A stretch of DNA of 22,666 bases. Origin: an uncultured Bacteroidales bacterium. GTDB lineage: Bacteria > Bacteroidota > Bacteroidia > Bacteroidales > F082. How positions within the stretch are numbered: the first letter of the stretch is position 1; every line of letters begins with the position of its first letter. Under the pieces are notes generated by a model. The model saw nothing but the letters and a program-made list of their open reading frames with translations, did no database searches and was not told where the DNA came from. Both the position numbers and the translations under genes were made by a program. This document shows positions 6,117 to 13,799 of the stretch, one piece after another. Location of the stretch: the NCBI GenBank assembly GCA_937896505.1, contig CALBNP010000170.1:1-22666 (forward strand). The letters are read 5' to 3'.

Positions 6117-7436
6117 ATGGATAAAACCCTTAACCACTCCATCATACGATTAGCCATTCCCAACATTATCAGCAACATCACCGTGCCCTTGCTCGGTTTG
6201 GTTGACATGATTCTGATGGGGCACCAAGACTCCATTGCCTACATCGGTGCAATAGGCTTGGGCGGCACGATTTTCAGTGTCATGTACTCCGTCTTCAGCT
6301 TCATGCGAGCCGGCACCACGGGTTTCACCGCACAAGCCTACGGTGCCAATGATGCGGGTGAAATCTCCTATTCCTTCTATCGCAGTATCTGCATTGCGCT
6401 GATAGCCACCATTTTGGTGCTCTCGTTGCAAAGTCCCATCGAATGGATAAGCATGAAGTTGCTCAACGGCAGCGACGAGGTGCTGCGCCACACCGCGCTG
6501 TATTTCCGCGTGCGCATCTGGGCCGCTCCCGCCGTGCTTTGCCTCTATGCCTTCAACGGCTGGTATATCGGCTTGCAGAACACCACCATCCCGATGACCA
6601 TCGCCATCCTCATCAACGTGGTGAATATCGTGCTCAGCATCCTCTTCGTCAACGGCATGGGCATGGGCGTGCAAGGCGTGGCCTTGGGCACCGTCGTGGC
6701 TCAGTATTGCGGTCTGCTCACCGCCCTTATCTTCCTCTTCACGAAATACCGCAGATACCTGATTCCCATCAGGAAAGAAGTGCTCCTGCAACGCGACAAG
6801 CTGAAGCGTTTCTTCAAGGTAAACACCGACTTCATGATCCGCAGCATCCTGCTCGTGCTCAGCATCGCCTTCTTCACCAACCAATCCGCCAAGTTGGGCG
6901 ACGACATTCTCGCCGTCAACATGATACTGATGCAGTTCTTCTACATCTTCTCCTACTTCACCGACGGCTTTGCCTACGCCGGCGAGGCCTTGGTGGGCCG
7001 TTTCACCGGTGCACGCGACCTCGGCAACCTGAAGAAGACCGTGAAATACCTGCTCATCTGGGGCATTGGCCTAAGCCTTCCCTTCACCTTATTATATTGG
7101 GCTTTTCCCGACACCTTCATCCACCTCATCTCCGACCAAGCCGAAGTAGCCCAGCAAGCCCAGCCCTACCACATCTACATGATTCTCATCCCCATCATCA
7201 CCTTTGCCGCCTTCCTGTGGGACGGCATCTACATCGGTGCCACGGCAGCTTCGTCGATACGCAACACGATGCTTATCGCTTCGCTGCTGGTATTCCTCCC
7301 CGCCACCCTCATCCTCATGCCCAAGTTCGGCAACCATGGCCTTTGGATAGCCTTCCTGCTCTTCATGATAGCCCGAGGCCTGACGATGACCCTCATGGCT
7401 CGAAAAGCCATATTCCGTCCATTAGAGAAATTTTGA
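6117..7436 (+). CDS. MATE-family multidrug/cation exporter
   Basis: The protein has 439 residues from the ATG at 6117, the usual MATE length, and about twelve hydrophobic segments in two halves. The N-terminal part LAIPNIISNITVPLLGLVDM (residues 9-28) is the family's opening P-x-x-x-x-N pattern, and IGAIGLGGTIFSVMYSVFSF follows at about 42-61. MATE proteins export drugs or metabolites by sodium or proton antiport across the inner membrane. The substrate cannot be read from sequence. Some homologues are annotated DinF-like, but no SOS-type gene is adjacent. It is probably transcribed alone from its own promoter; a new -7 element begins 2 bases after the stop. Confidence 0.85.
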   Translation: MDKTLNHSIIRLAIPNIISNITVPLLGLVDMILMGHQDSIAYIGAIGLGGTIFSVMYSVFSFMRAGTTGFTAQAYGANDAGEISYSFYRSICIALIATILVLSLQSPIEWISMKLLNGSDEVLRHTALYFRVRIWAAPAVLCLYAFNGWYIGLQNTTIPMTIAILINVVNIVLSILFVNGMGMGVQGVALGTVVAQYCGLLTALIFLFTKYRRYLIPIRKEVLLQRDKLKRFFKVNTDFMIRSILLVLSIAFFTNQSAKLGDDILAVNMILMQFFYIFSYFTDGFAYAGEALVGRFTGARDLGNLKKTVKYLLIWGIGLSLPFTLLYWAFPDTFIHLISDQAEVAQQAQPYHIYMILIPIITFAAFLWDGIYIGATAASSIRNTMLIASLLVFLPATLILMPKFGNHGLWIAFLLFMIARGLTMTLMARKAIFRPLEKF

Positions 7437-7437
7437 C

Positions 7438-7445
7438 TATCTTTG
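7438..7445 (+). promoter_or_regulatory. Promoter of the DUF493/acylphosphatase pair
   Basis: TATCTTTG followed by CAG lies directly after the MATE stop and 15 bases before the ATG at 7461. The surrounding 18 bases are nearly identical to those at the exonuclease promoter (9141-9158). Confidence 0.6.
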
Positions 7446-7460
7446 CAGAAAAATAGCGCA

Positions 7461-7727
7461 ATGACAAAAGAAGCGAAAATAGAATACCCACAGAACTTCG
7501 ACATCAAGCTGGTCGTCGCGGCAAGCTATCCACAAGACGACACCAAGCAAGCCATCAGCCGCATCCTCTCCGAATGCAAGGTGGTGCACAATTTCGTCAA
7601 CGTAAGAGCCAGCAACAAAGGAAATTATCTCAGCTATGCCTACAACATCGACATCGAGAGCAAGGAGCAACTCGACCAGACTTACCAAGCCCTCACCCAA
7701 GTGCCTGGACTGAAATTCGCCCTATGA
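7461..7727 (+). CDS. DUF493 (YbeD-like) small protein
   Basis: An 88-residue protein of the DUF493/YbeD family, which has an ACT-like alpha/beta fold. Family features are the N-terminal YPQNFDIKLVV (residues 10-20), the SECKVVHNFVNVRASNKGNY stretch (37-56), and the closing YQALTQVPGLKFAL. In proteobacteria YbeD sits near lipoate genes, but no such gene is here and the function remains unknown. The ATG at 7461 is chosen because an upstream in-frame start at 7443 lies inside the -7 element. Its stop overlaps the acylphosphatase start (ATGA), implying translational coupling. Confidence 0.75.
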   Translation: MTKEAKIEYPQNFDIKLVVAASYPQDDTKQAISRILSECKVVHNFVNVRASNKGNYLSYAYNIDIESKEQLDQTYQALTQVPGLKFAL

Positions 7728-8002
7728 CCCAAACCTACGACATAAGGATTTATGGCCGCGTGTTCAACGTGGGATTTCGTCGCTATGTGCATCGCTATGC
7801 GGTGGAATGCAACATTGTGGGTTACGTCGAGAACGACCATGCTGACAACAGTGTCCATATCGTCGCCGAAGGCGAGGAAAAGGACTTGAACCGTTTCAGC
7901 ATTCTTTGCGGCGAAGGTACACCTTATTCCATTGTAACAAACATGAAGATTGAGGCAAAGGAAAGCAGCGGCAACTATAATGTTTTCAGGCAGATACGAT
8001 AA
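7724..8002 (+). CDS. acyP: Acylphosphatase
   Basis: A 92-residue protein, the normal size of acylphosphatase, which hydrolyses carboxyl-phosphate bonds such as that of acetyl phosphate or 1,3-bisphosphoglycerate in the cytoplasm. The signature appears as GRVFNVGFRRYVHRYA (residues 11-26), where most members have GRVQGVGFR. The catalytic arginine (R19) is kept, and the catalytic asparagine is seen in GYVEND (33-38). The change of QG to FN in the phosphate-binding loop may alter activity. It overlaps the DUF493 gene by four bases. An open frame extends upstream to 7574 but lies within that gene. Confidence 0.85.
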   Translation: MTQTYDIRIYGRVFNVGFRRYVHRYAVECNIVGYVENDHADNSVHIVAEGEEKDLNRFSILCGEGTPYSIVTNMKIEAKESSGNYNVFRQIR

Positions 8003-8008
8003 TTTTAT

Positions 8009-8030
8009 GAGACGTAGCACGCTACGTCTC
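8009..8030. repeat. Perfect palindromic hairpin between convergent genes
   Basis: GAGACGTAG (8009-8017) and CTACGTCTC (8022-8030) flank CACG. It lies in the 37-base gap between acyP and the convergent small gene. Neither side has a T-run. The sequence recalls short palindromic repeats seen in many copies in Bacteroidota genomes, but only one copy is in this window. Confidence 0.6.
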
Positions 8031-8039
8031 TACAAAAAA

Positions 8040-8339
8040 TTACCACCAATAGAAGAAACTGACCAAGCGGCAAAACAATTCCTTATACCAAACCTGATGA
8101 CGTTCCAAATCCACATCGCGGGTGCGTGAGCGGAACACGTGAAGGTCGTAGAAAAAGTTGTGGGCACGCCATTCCGCCACCAACGATTGGAGACTGCGTT
8201 GGTTCACAGCCATTTCTGGAGATGCATTTTCGCGCAGCGTAGTCAGATATGCGATGATGTCATCTTTGCTGCGTATCGAACACGAATCATCGATATGCGT
8301 GTTTTCAGTAGTCAGTTTAGCATCTAGTTGTTGTTCCAT
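8040..8339 (-). CDS. Small uncharacterised protein, 99 residues
   Basis: From the ATG at 8339 (15 codons inside the longest open frame) the protein has 99 residues. This start fits a TACTTTTG promoter element 20 bases upstream. It is soluble in character with a tryptophan- and aromatic-rich C-terminus (CRLVSFFYWW). A central segment, NQRSLQSLVAEWRAHNFFYD (residues 46-65), looks like a conserved helical core, and similar short proteins are, as I recall, common in Bacteroidales. No catalytic motif or known fold was recognised. It is downstream of the beta-barrel gene but separated by a terminator and its own promoter. Confidence 0.7.
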   Translation of the reverse strand: MEQQLDAKLTTENTHIDDSCSIRSKDDIIAYLTTLRENASPEMAVNQRSLQSLVAEWRAHNFFYDLHVFRSRTRDVDLERHQVWYKELFCRLVSFFYWW

Positions 8340-8359
8340 CGTCGGTCGGATTTCTAATG

Positions 8360-8367
8360 CAAAAGTA
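8360..8367 (-). promoter_or_regulatory. Promoter of the 99-residue gene
   Basis: The minus strand reads TACTTTTGCAT, an exact -7 element, directly after the T-run of the upstream gene's terminator and about 20 bases before the ATG. Confidence 0.6.
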
Positions 8368-8372
8368 CAAAA

Positions 8373-8402
8373 AAAGATAGCCACCCGAGGGCGGCTATCT
8401 TT
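8373..8402 (-). terminator. Intrinsic terminator of the beta-barrel gene
   Basis: On the minus strand AAAGATAGCC and GGCTATCTTT form a 10-bp stem with a 10-base loop, followed by a run of seven T. It lies about 20 bases after the stop codon at 8424. Confidence 0.85.
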
Positions 8403-8423
8403 ATTTACCGGATTGAGTTCCTA

Positions 8424-8990
8424 TTAGAAAGTCCAATACACACCGAAGGTGAAGGCTGAGTTGTCAACATTGACGCCCCAACGTGATTCACCATCCTTTT
8501 GCTTATAGTAACCCAATGAACCAATGCGTGCAGCAAAGGTGATGTTGTCGGAAGCAGCAAAGCTGACACCTGGCTTCAGGCCAACCATGAAATAGGAAGT
8601 ATTTCCTTCTTCACTGACAGTACCCAGTGTTGCCTTCGCCATTCCGTAACCATATTCGAAGCCACCATCGATGAAGAAACCAACTTTACCGCAGTTGATA
8701 GCCTTGTAACGAAGATAAGGCTGAACTGAAATGGTAGATACATTTTCCTTTACTGGAGCGCCCAAGACTTCGTCTTTGAAGCTTTGGCCAGCATACTTCA
8801 GACCAATAGCCAAGTCAAGTTCTGGAGTAAGTACGAAACCGACTTCAGGAGCGATTGAATAATTGTAAACTGGTTTTACATCCTTACTAGCTTTGGTGCT
8901 GGTAAAACCAAATGAACCGCCCATCCAAACTTGGGCATTTGCAGCCATGGCCATGATGACCACTGCGAAAGTCAATAATACTTTTTTCAT
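8424..8990 (-). CDS. Outer-membrane beta-barrel protein, small porin-like
   Basis: The 188-residue precursor begins with a signal peptide, MKKVLLTFAVVIMAMAANAQ, cut after ANA. The rest alternates polar and hydrophobic residues with many Gly, Tyr and Phe, and ends in a strand finishing with Phe (AFTFGVYWTF), the usual outer-membrane insertion signal. It looks like an eight-strand OmpA/OprF-type barrel without a C-terminal peptidoglycan-binding domain. Its function is unknown. It has its own promoter (9037-9044) and terminator, so it is a single-gene unit. Confidence 0.8.
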   Translation of the reverse strand: MKKVLLTFAVVIMAMAANAQVWMGGSFGFTSTKASKDVKPVYNYSIAPEVGFVLTPELDLAIGLKYAGQSFKDEVLGAPVKENVSTISVQPYLRYKAINCGKVGFFIDGGFEYGYGMAKATLGTVSEEGNTSYFMVGLKPGVSFAASDNITFAARIGSLGYYKQKDGESRWGVNVDNSAFTFGVYWTF

Positions 8991-9036
8991 TGTTTTGAAA
9001 TTTAGTTAATGAATAAATAATTGTTTAAATCAACTG

Positions 9037-9044
9037 CAAACATA
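9037..9044 (-). promoter_or_regulatory. Promoter of the beta-barrel gene
   Basis: The minus strand reads TATGTTTGCAG, an exact -7 element, with ATTG at 9064-9067 on the same strand as a near-consensus -33 element. It leaves a 5' leader of roughly 40 bases rich in A and T. Confidence 0.6.
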
Positions 9045-9147
9045 CAACAATTATTCCGAACCACAATAAACATTCTTCTTTTTTCAAAAAAATGACAACA
9101 TCGGTAACATTTTTTCATTCCATCATGCCTATCAAACGATTTTTGAC

Positions 9148-9155
9148 TACCTTTG
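9148..9155 (+). promoter_or_regulatory. Promoter of the exonuclease/nuclease pair
   Basis: TACCTTTG followed by CAG is an exact -7 element 27 bases before the ATG at 9182. It rules out the longer frame that starts at 9092. Confidence 0.6.
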
Positions 9156-9181
9156 CAGAGACTAACCTAAACCCTGTTACC

Positions 9182-9889
9182 ATGAATATCGACTTTTCCA
9201 AAATCCTGTTTTTAGACATCGAGACCGTGTCGCACGAAAAAAGTTACGACGACCTCAGCGAACGCATGCAGCATTTGTGGGACAAGAAAGCCAACTACCT
9301 GCTGAAACCTGGCGAAGAGACTTCCCCAAAAGACCTCTACGAACGTGCCGCCATCTATGCCGAATTTGGCAAAATCATCTGCATCTCGGTCGGTTTCATC
9401 AACGGCAACCGCCTCAGGCTGAAATCGTTCTACGGGCACGACGAAAAGACCTTGCTCATCGACTTCGCCAACATGCTCAACCAGTTCTACTTCAACCCCG
9501 AGTTCATGCTCTGCGCCCACAACGGCAAGGAGTTCGACTTCCCTTACATCGCCCGCCGCATGATGATCAACCAAATCGAGGTTCCGAAAATCCTGCAAGT
9601 GGCCGGACGCAAGCCTTGGGAGACCAACTTCATCGACACCATGGAGTTGTGGAAATTCGGCGACTACAAGAGCTACACCTCACTCGACCTGCTCTGCGCC
9701 GTGTTCGACATACCCACACCGAAAGACGACATCAACGGCAGCCAAGTCGGACAGGTTTATTGGGGAGAAAACGACCTTGAGCGCATCAAGACCTATTGCC
9801 AAAAAGACGTCGTCGCCATCATACAACTGATGCGTCGTTACAACTACCAACCCCTAATTTCTGACGGCTGCATCGATTACACTAACTAA
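9182..9889 (+). CDS. DEDD-type 3'-5' exonuclease related to the PolB proofreading domain
   Basis: A 235-residue protein that is essentially one exonuclease domain of the DNA polymerase B exo2 type. The acidic motifs are complete: Exo I FLDIET (residues 10-15; D12 and E14), Exo II CAHNGKEFDFPYIARR (111-126; D119) and Exo III YCQKDV (205-210; D209). It should remove nucleotides 3' to 5' with two metal ions; DNA versus RNA preference is unknown. Its stop overlaps the start of the DUF2779 gene (TAATG), so the two are likely translated together and may form a complex or act on the same substrate. dnaB follows further downstream. Confidence 0.85.
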   Translation: MNIDFSKILFLDIETVSHEKSYDDLSERMQHLWDKKANYLLKPGEETSPKDLYERAAIYAEFGKIICISVGFINGNRLRLKSFYGHDEKTLLIDFANMLNQFYFNPEFMLCAHNGKEFDFPYIARRMMINQIEVPKILQVAGRKPWETNFIDTMELWKFGDYKSYTSLDLLCAVFDIPTPKDDINGSQVGQVYWGENDLERIKTYCQKDVVAIIQLMRRYNYQPLISDGCIDYTN

Positions 9890-11295
9890 TGCACATCCTT
9901 TCGAAATCAACCTATATCAAAGGTCTGCAGTGCCCTAAGGCGCTGTACATGACCAAGAAGCATCCATACCTTCGCGACAAGCTCAGCATCGAGCAACGCG
10001 CCAAGTTCCAGCGCGGCACCGATGTCGGCATCTTGGCACACGAGTATTTCCCCGGCGGCATCGACATGACGCCCAACTCGCCAACGCAGTTCCCGCGACG
10101 CGTGCAGGAGACCATGGCCAACCTCAGCAATCCTGAAGTCAAAGTGATGTATGAAGCCGTGTTCCAATACAACGACACGCTCATCATGCTCGACATGCTC
10201 GTCCGCGACGGCGACCGCTGGCTGGCCGTGGAAGTGAAAAGCTCGATGCGCCTCAGCGACACCTATTATAAAGATGCCGCCTTGCAATACTACGTGCTGC
10301 ACGGCAGCCAAGTGCCCCTCAGCGACTTTCGCCTCATGTATCTCAACAGCGACTACATCAAAAATGGTCCCATCGACGTGAAGCAATTGTTCAAGATGGA
10401 ATCGGTGATGGATTACGTCAAGGAACGCGAATCGTTCGTGGCTGAAAATGTTGAACGGCTGAAAGGCGTGGTAGCCCAAGAGCATGCCCCACTCATCAAC
10501 ATCGGCACACAATGCCACAACCCCTACACCTGCGACTTCTTGGGACATTGCTGGAAACTCATCCCAAAGAACAGCTTTCTCTTCACCAATGCCATCGACG
10601 ACGAGAAACTCTTCGAATGCTATTTCAACGGCATCAACTCAAACGAGAAGCTCCTGGCCCAAATCGACCCACAAAGTCCTGAAGCCCATCAGATTGAAGC
10701 CCTCGAGACCAACTCGTTCTACATCGACTACAAGAGCCTCTTTGCCTTGGCGCCACAGCCCAAGCCAAAGACGGTGGCATTCCTCAACCTCTTGCTCTAT
10801 CGTCCCGCTGTCCCCGAAATGGACGGCACCAAGCCCTACGAAGAGATGATTCTGGCCTTCGCCCTGAAAGGCGACAACGAGCCTGATGGCGTCACCCTCT
10901 GGGACTGTTTCGACGACCACAACCGTTGGCGCGAAGCCATCAGCCTGCTCATCGAGAAGCTATCACACTACGAACTCATCGTATGCTTCACACCGCAAAA
11001 TCTCACCACTACCCTACTCCGCCACGAAATCATCCAGAACCGCGAGATAGGCCACAAGATTTTCAACCTCTTCGACGTGCTGCAGCAAGCCAGCTTCTTC
11101 CATGCAAAAATCAAGTCGGGATTCACCTTGCAACACCTTGCCGAAGCCATTACGGGAGAGCCTAAGCTGTTCGAACACAGCCGAATCATCGTCGAAGCAC
11201 TCAGCAACGACCTCTTGGGTTATCAACAGGCCAAAGACGACTTAATTGATGAAAATGAAGAAGTTGCATTTATTTATAACAAATTCTTCAAATAG
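9889..11295 (+). CDS. DUF2779 RecB-like nuclease with a degenerate C-terminal RNase H-like domain
   Basis: The 468-residue protein has two parts. Residues 1-225 resemble Cas4/AddB-type nucleases: a first cysteine in LQCPKALY (C15), a PD-(D/E)XK core with D102 (LDMLV) and EVKSS (115-119), a QYYVL motif (133-137) and three cysteines C209, C215 and C221, which together could bind a [4Fe-4S] cluster. Residues about 295-420 match the DUF2779 domain, including PAVPEMDGTKPYEEM (306-320), but the usual acidic motif FLDxET is FLNLLL (298-303), so this second site appears dead. Overlap with the intact DEDD exonuclease upstream suggests that enzyme supplies the missing activity. A role in DNA repair is inferred, not shown. 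Confidence 0.75.
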   Translation: MHILSKSTYIKGLQCPKALYMTKKHPYLRDKLSIEQRAKFQRGTDVGILAHEYFPGGIDMTPNSPTQFPRRVQETMANLSNPEVKVMYEAVFQYNDTLIMLDMLVRDGDRWLAVEVKSSMRLSDTYYKDAALQYYVLHGSQVPLSDFRLMYLNSDYIKNGPIDVKQLFKMESVMDYVKERESFVAENVERLKGVVAQEHAPLINIGTQCHNPYTCDFLGHCWKLIPKNSFLFTNAIDDEKLFECYFNGINSNEKLLAQIDPQSPEAHQIEALETNSFYIDYKSLFALAPQPKPKTVAFLNLLLYRPAVPEMDGTKPYEEMILAFALKGDNEPDGVTLWDCFDDHNRWREAISLLIEKLSHYELIVCFTPQNLTTTLLRHEIIQNREIGHKIFNLFDVLQQASFFHAKIKSGFTLQHLAEAITGEPKLFEHSRIIVEALSNDLLGYQQAKDDLIDENEEVAFIYNKFFK

Positions 11296-11341
11296 TTGAT
11301 AACTTGCCCGTGAGAGCCCCCACAGCCTTGCCATAAATTCG

Positions 11342-11349
11342 TACTTTTG
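11342..11349 (+). promoter_or_regulatory. Promoter of dnaB
   Basis: TACTTTTG followed by CAT is an exact -7 element 25 bases before the dnaB start codon at 11375. Confidence 0.55.
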
Positions 11350-11374
11350 CATCCTCAAAACAAGACGAACAACA

Positions 11375-12973
11375 ATGCCAACACCCAATGATATAACACA
11401 CCGTCCGTTTGGCGATGCCAGCAGACGCACACAGATAAGCACCGACCCGATTCTTGCCAGCCAAGGCCGCATACCACCACAAGCCACCGACTTGGAAGAA
11501 GTGGTGCTTGGTGCCTTGATGCTCGAAAAAGATGCCGTCAACCAAGTCATCGACATTCTCACGCCCGATGCCTTCTACCTCGACAAGCACCAAAAGATTT
11601 TCGCTGCCATCAAATCATTGTTTGGCAAGTCGGAACCTATCGATATTCTCACTGTCACCAACGAGTTGCGCTTCACTGGCGAACTCGAAATGGTGGGCGG
11701 CGCCTACTACATCTCGAAACTCACCAACCGCGTTGTTTCGTCGGCCAACATCGAATACCACGCCCGTATCATCATGCAGAAACACATTCAGCGTCAGCTG
11801 ATTGAGATTTCCTCACAGATGATTCACGAAGCTTTCGAAGACACCACCGACGTGTTAGAGCTCTTGGACAAAGCCGAGAACAACCTTTTCCAGATTAGCG
11901 AGAACAACCTGCGTCGCAGCTACGACACCATGCAAGACTTGGTCAGCAAGGCCATCAAGGAAATCCAAGATGCCAAAGATGCCGACCAGAAACTCCGTGG
12001 CGTGCCATCGGGTTACACCGCCTTGGACCAAATCACCCAAGGCTGGCAGAAGTCGGACCTCATCATCTTGGCAGCACGTCCGAGTATGGGTAAGACCGCT
12101 TTCGCTCTCAACCTCGCCCGCAATGCCGCCGTGCAATTCCATCGTCCCATCGCCTTCTTCTCGTTGGAAATGTCGTCAGTCCAGCTGGTCACCCGTCTGA
12201 TTTCGACCGAGACTTCGCTGACCGCCGACAAACTCCGTTCGGGCGACCTCGCCGAACACGAATGGACCCAACTCAACACCCTCGTCACTCCGCTTATCGA
12301 AGCACCTATCTACATCGACGACACGCCTCAGCTCTCCATCTTCGAGCTTCGAGCCAAGTGCCGCCGTCTGCATCAGCAATATGGCATTCAAATGGTTTTC
12401 ATCGACTATCTGCAGCTGATGACCACCAAAGGCGAGAACCGAGGCAATCGCGAACAGGAAATCAGCACCATCTCGCGCTCGCTGAAGAGCTTGGCTAAGG
12501 AATTGCAGATTCCGGTGCTTGCCCTGTCGCAACTCAGCCGTAGCGTCGAGCAGCGTCCCGGTTCGAAGAAGCCAATCCTTTCCGACTTGCGCGAATCGGG
12601 CGCTATCGAGCAAGACGCCGACATGGTCATGTTCATCTACCGTCCGGAATACTACAAGGACAGTGCCGAAGCCGAAGACAAACCAAAGGGCTACACCATC
12701 ATCGACATCGCCAAGCACCGTAACGGCAAGTTAGGCGAAGTGGAACTGAAATTCGTTGGACAATATGCACGTTTCGAAGACCTTGAACAAGGATTCAGCA
12801 ACGGCTACACCTCCATCGTTCCCAATGAAGAATTCAACAACTCGATGGTCGTAGGCTCGAAGATGAACAACGAAAGCAACGACTTCGGAAGTTATGACAA
12901 TGGGAACAATTCATTCAATGACTATACCCCATTTGGCCAGCAAAACAATGCTGACTACAATCCTCCTTTCTGA
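11375..12973 (+). CDS. dnaB: Replicative DNA helicase DnaB
   Basis: A 532-residue protein with the standard DnaB layout. The N-terminal helical domain (about 34-140) begins with PPQATDLEEVVLGALMLEKD. The RecA-like ATPase domain runs from about 205 to 470, with Walker A ARPSMGKTA (234-242), Walker B MVFIDYLQLM (340-349), SLEMS (263-267), the ALSQLSR segment (383-389) and SDLRESGAIEQDAD (403-416). It forms a hexamer that unwinds the replication fork. No intein is present. The last 45 or so residues are an Asn-rich, probably disordered tail ending NPPF. It has its own promoter. Confidence 0.95.
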   Translation: MPTPNDITHRPFGDASRRTQISTDPILASQGRIPPQATDLEEVVLGALMLEKDAVNQVIDILTPDAFYLDKHQKIFAAIKSLFGKSEPIDILTVTNELRFTGELEMVGGAYYISKLTNRVVSSANIEYHARIIMQKHIQRQLIEISSQMIHEAFEDTTDVLELLDKAENNLFQISENNLRRSYDTMQDLVSKAIKEIQDAKDADQKLRGVPSGYTALDQITQGWQKSDLIILAARPSMGKTAFALNLARNAAVQFHRPIAFFSLEMSSVQLVTRLISTETSLTADKLRSGDLAEHEWTQLNTLVTPLIEAPIYIDDTPQLSIFELRAKCRRLHQQYGIQMVFIDYLQLMTTKGENRGNREQEISTISRSLKSLAKELQIPVLALSQLSRSVEQRPGSKKPILSDLRESGAIEQDADMVMFIYRPEYYKDSAEAEDKPKGYTIIDIAKHRNGKLGEVELKFVGQYARFEDLEQGFSNGYTSIVPNEEFNNSMVVGSKMNNESNDFGSYDNGNNSFNDYTPFGQQNNADYNPPF

Positions 12974-13006
12974 TATACAAAGCACAAACATTCAATATTT
13001 TATATT

Positions 13007-13777
13007 ATGAAAAAGCACATCATCACCCTTTCACTTGCAATCATTGCATTTGCATTCTTATCCTTTGTGGCTAACGACAGCGTTTTGCTGCGCTTCAAGC
13101 CTCAAGTCGGCAAGACTTTGACTCTTAGCATGAAATCAACACAAATCATGACCATGGACGTGCAAGGCCAAAGCATAGCCAACAGCCAGACCCTCGAATC
13201 GAAGATGGAGATGACTGCCACCAACATCACTGCCGACAGTATCTTCTGCACAGCAAAGATGAAATCCATGAAAATGACCCAGAACGCCATGGGCATGACT
13301 ATGGTTTTCGACACGGAACATCCCGAAGACGCCAATCCCATGCTTGCAGGAGCCATGAAGTCATTCCAAGATGCTATCGACAAGGAAATCCCATTCGTAT
13401 TCGACCCACAGGGCAATCCTTTGAAGATGCCTTCCGAAAACATTCCTAACATCAGCGCTACCTATCCCAAGGAGGCGGTCAGCGTTGGATCACAATGGAC
13501 CTCCGACAACACCCAAAACATTGCGGGTACCGATATCGTCATGACAACCACCTACACCGTGACTAAGATCACCAAGAAGGAAACCACAGTCAACGTGGAA
13601 AGCGTCATCAAGTCGGACAATGCAAGCGGCAGCAACACCGGTTCTATGATAATTGACAATGCCACAGGCCTCGCTAAGAGCAGCACCATCAAGACCAACA
13701 TGAGCCTTACCATTTCGGAACAAGGCCTTTCCATCCCGACCACCGTCACTGCCACCACGACACTTAACATCGAATAA
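13007..13777 (+). CDS. DUF6263-like exported protein
   Basis: A 256-residue protein with an N-terminal hydrophobic signal (residues 4-21: HIITLSLAIIAFAFLSFV) and no lipobox cysteine, so it is either cut or anchored. The body is beta-rich with many Thr, Met and Lys, and has the layout of DUF6263 proteins: an early LLRFKPQVGKTLTLSM segment, a central YPKEAVSVGSQWTSDN, and late repeated strands. Such proteins are predicted periplasmic or surface proteins of unknown function. It follows dnaB by 33 bases and precedes the pseudouridine synthase by 22, so it may be read from the dnaB promoter. Confidence 0.65.
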   Translation: MKKHIITLSLAIIAFAFLSFVANDSVLLRFKPQVGKTLTLSMKSTQIMTMDVQGQSIANSQTLESKMEMTATNITADSIFCTAKMKSMKMTQNAMGMTMVFDTEHPEDANPMLAGAMKSFQDAIDKEIPFVFDPQGNPLKMPSENIPNISATYPKEAVSVGSQWTSDNTQNIAGTDIVMTTTYTVTKITKKETTVNVESVIKSDNASGSNTGSMIIDNATGLAKSSTIKTNMSLTISEQGLSIPTTVTATTTLNIE

Positions 13778-13799
13778 AAATACGTTCAATTTTCAGGAA

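Noticed and set aside
6443..7456. 337-residue His/Arg-rich plus-strand frame
   Set aside because: It is a different-frame shadow of the MATE gene with the composition expected from frame-shifted reading of GC-rich codons.
9889..11295. A cas4 gene
   Set aside because: The nuclease core and cysteines are Cas4-like, but the protein is more than twice the length of Cas4, has a DUF2779 C-terminus, and there is no CRISPR locus.
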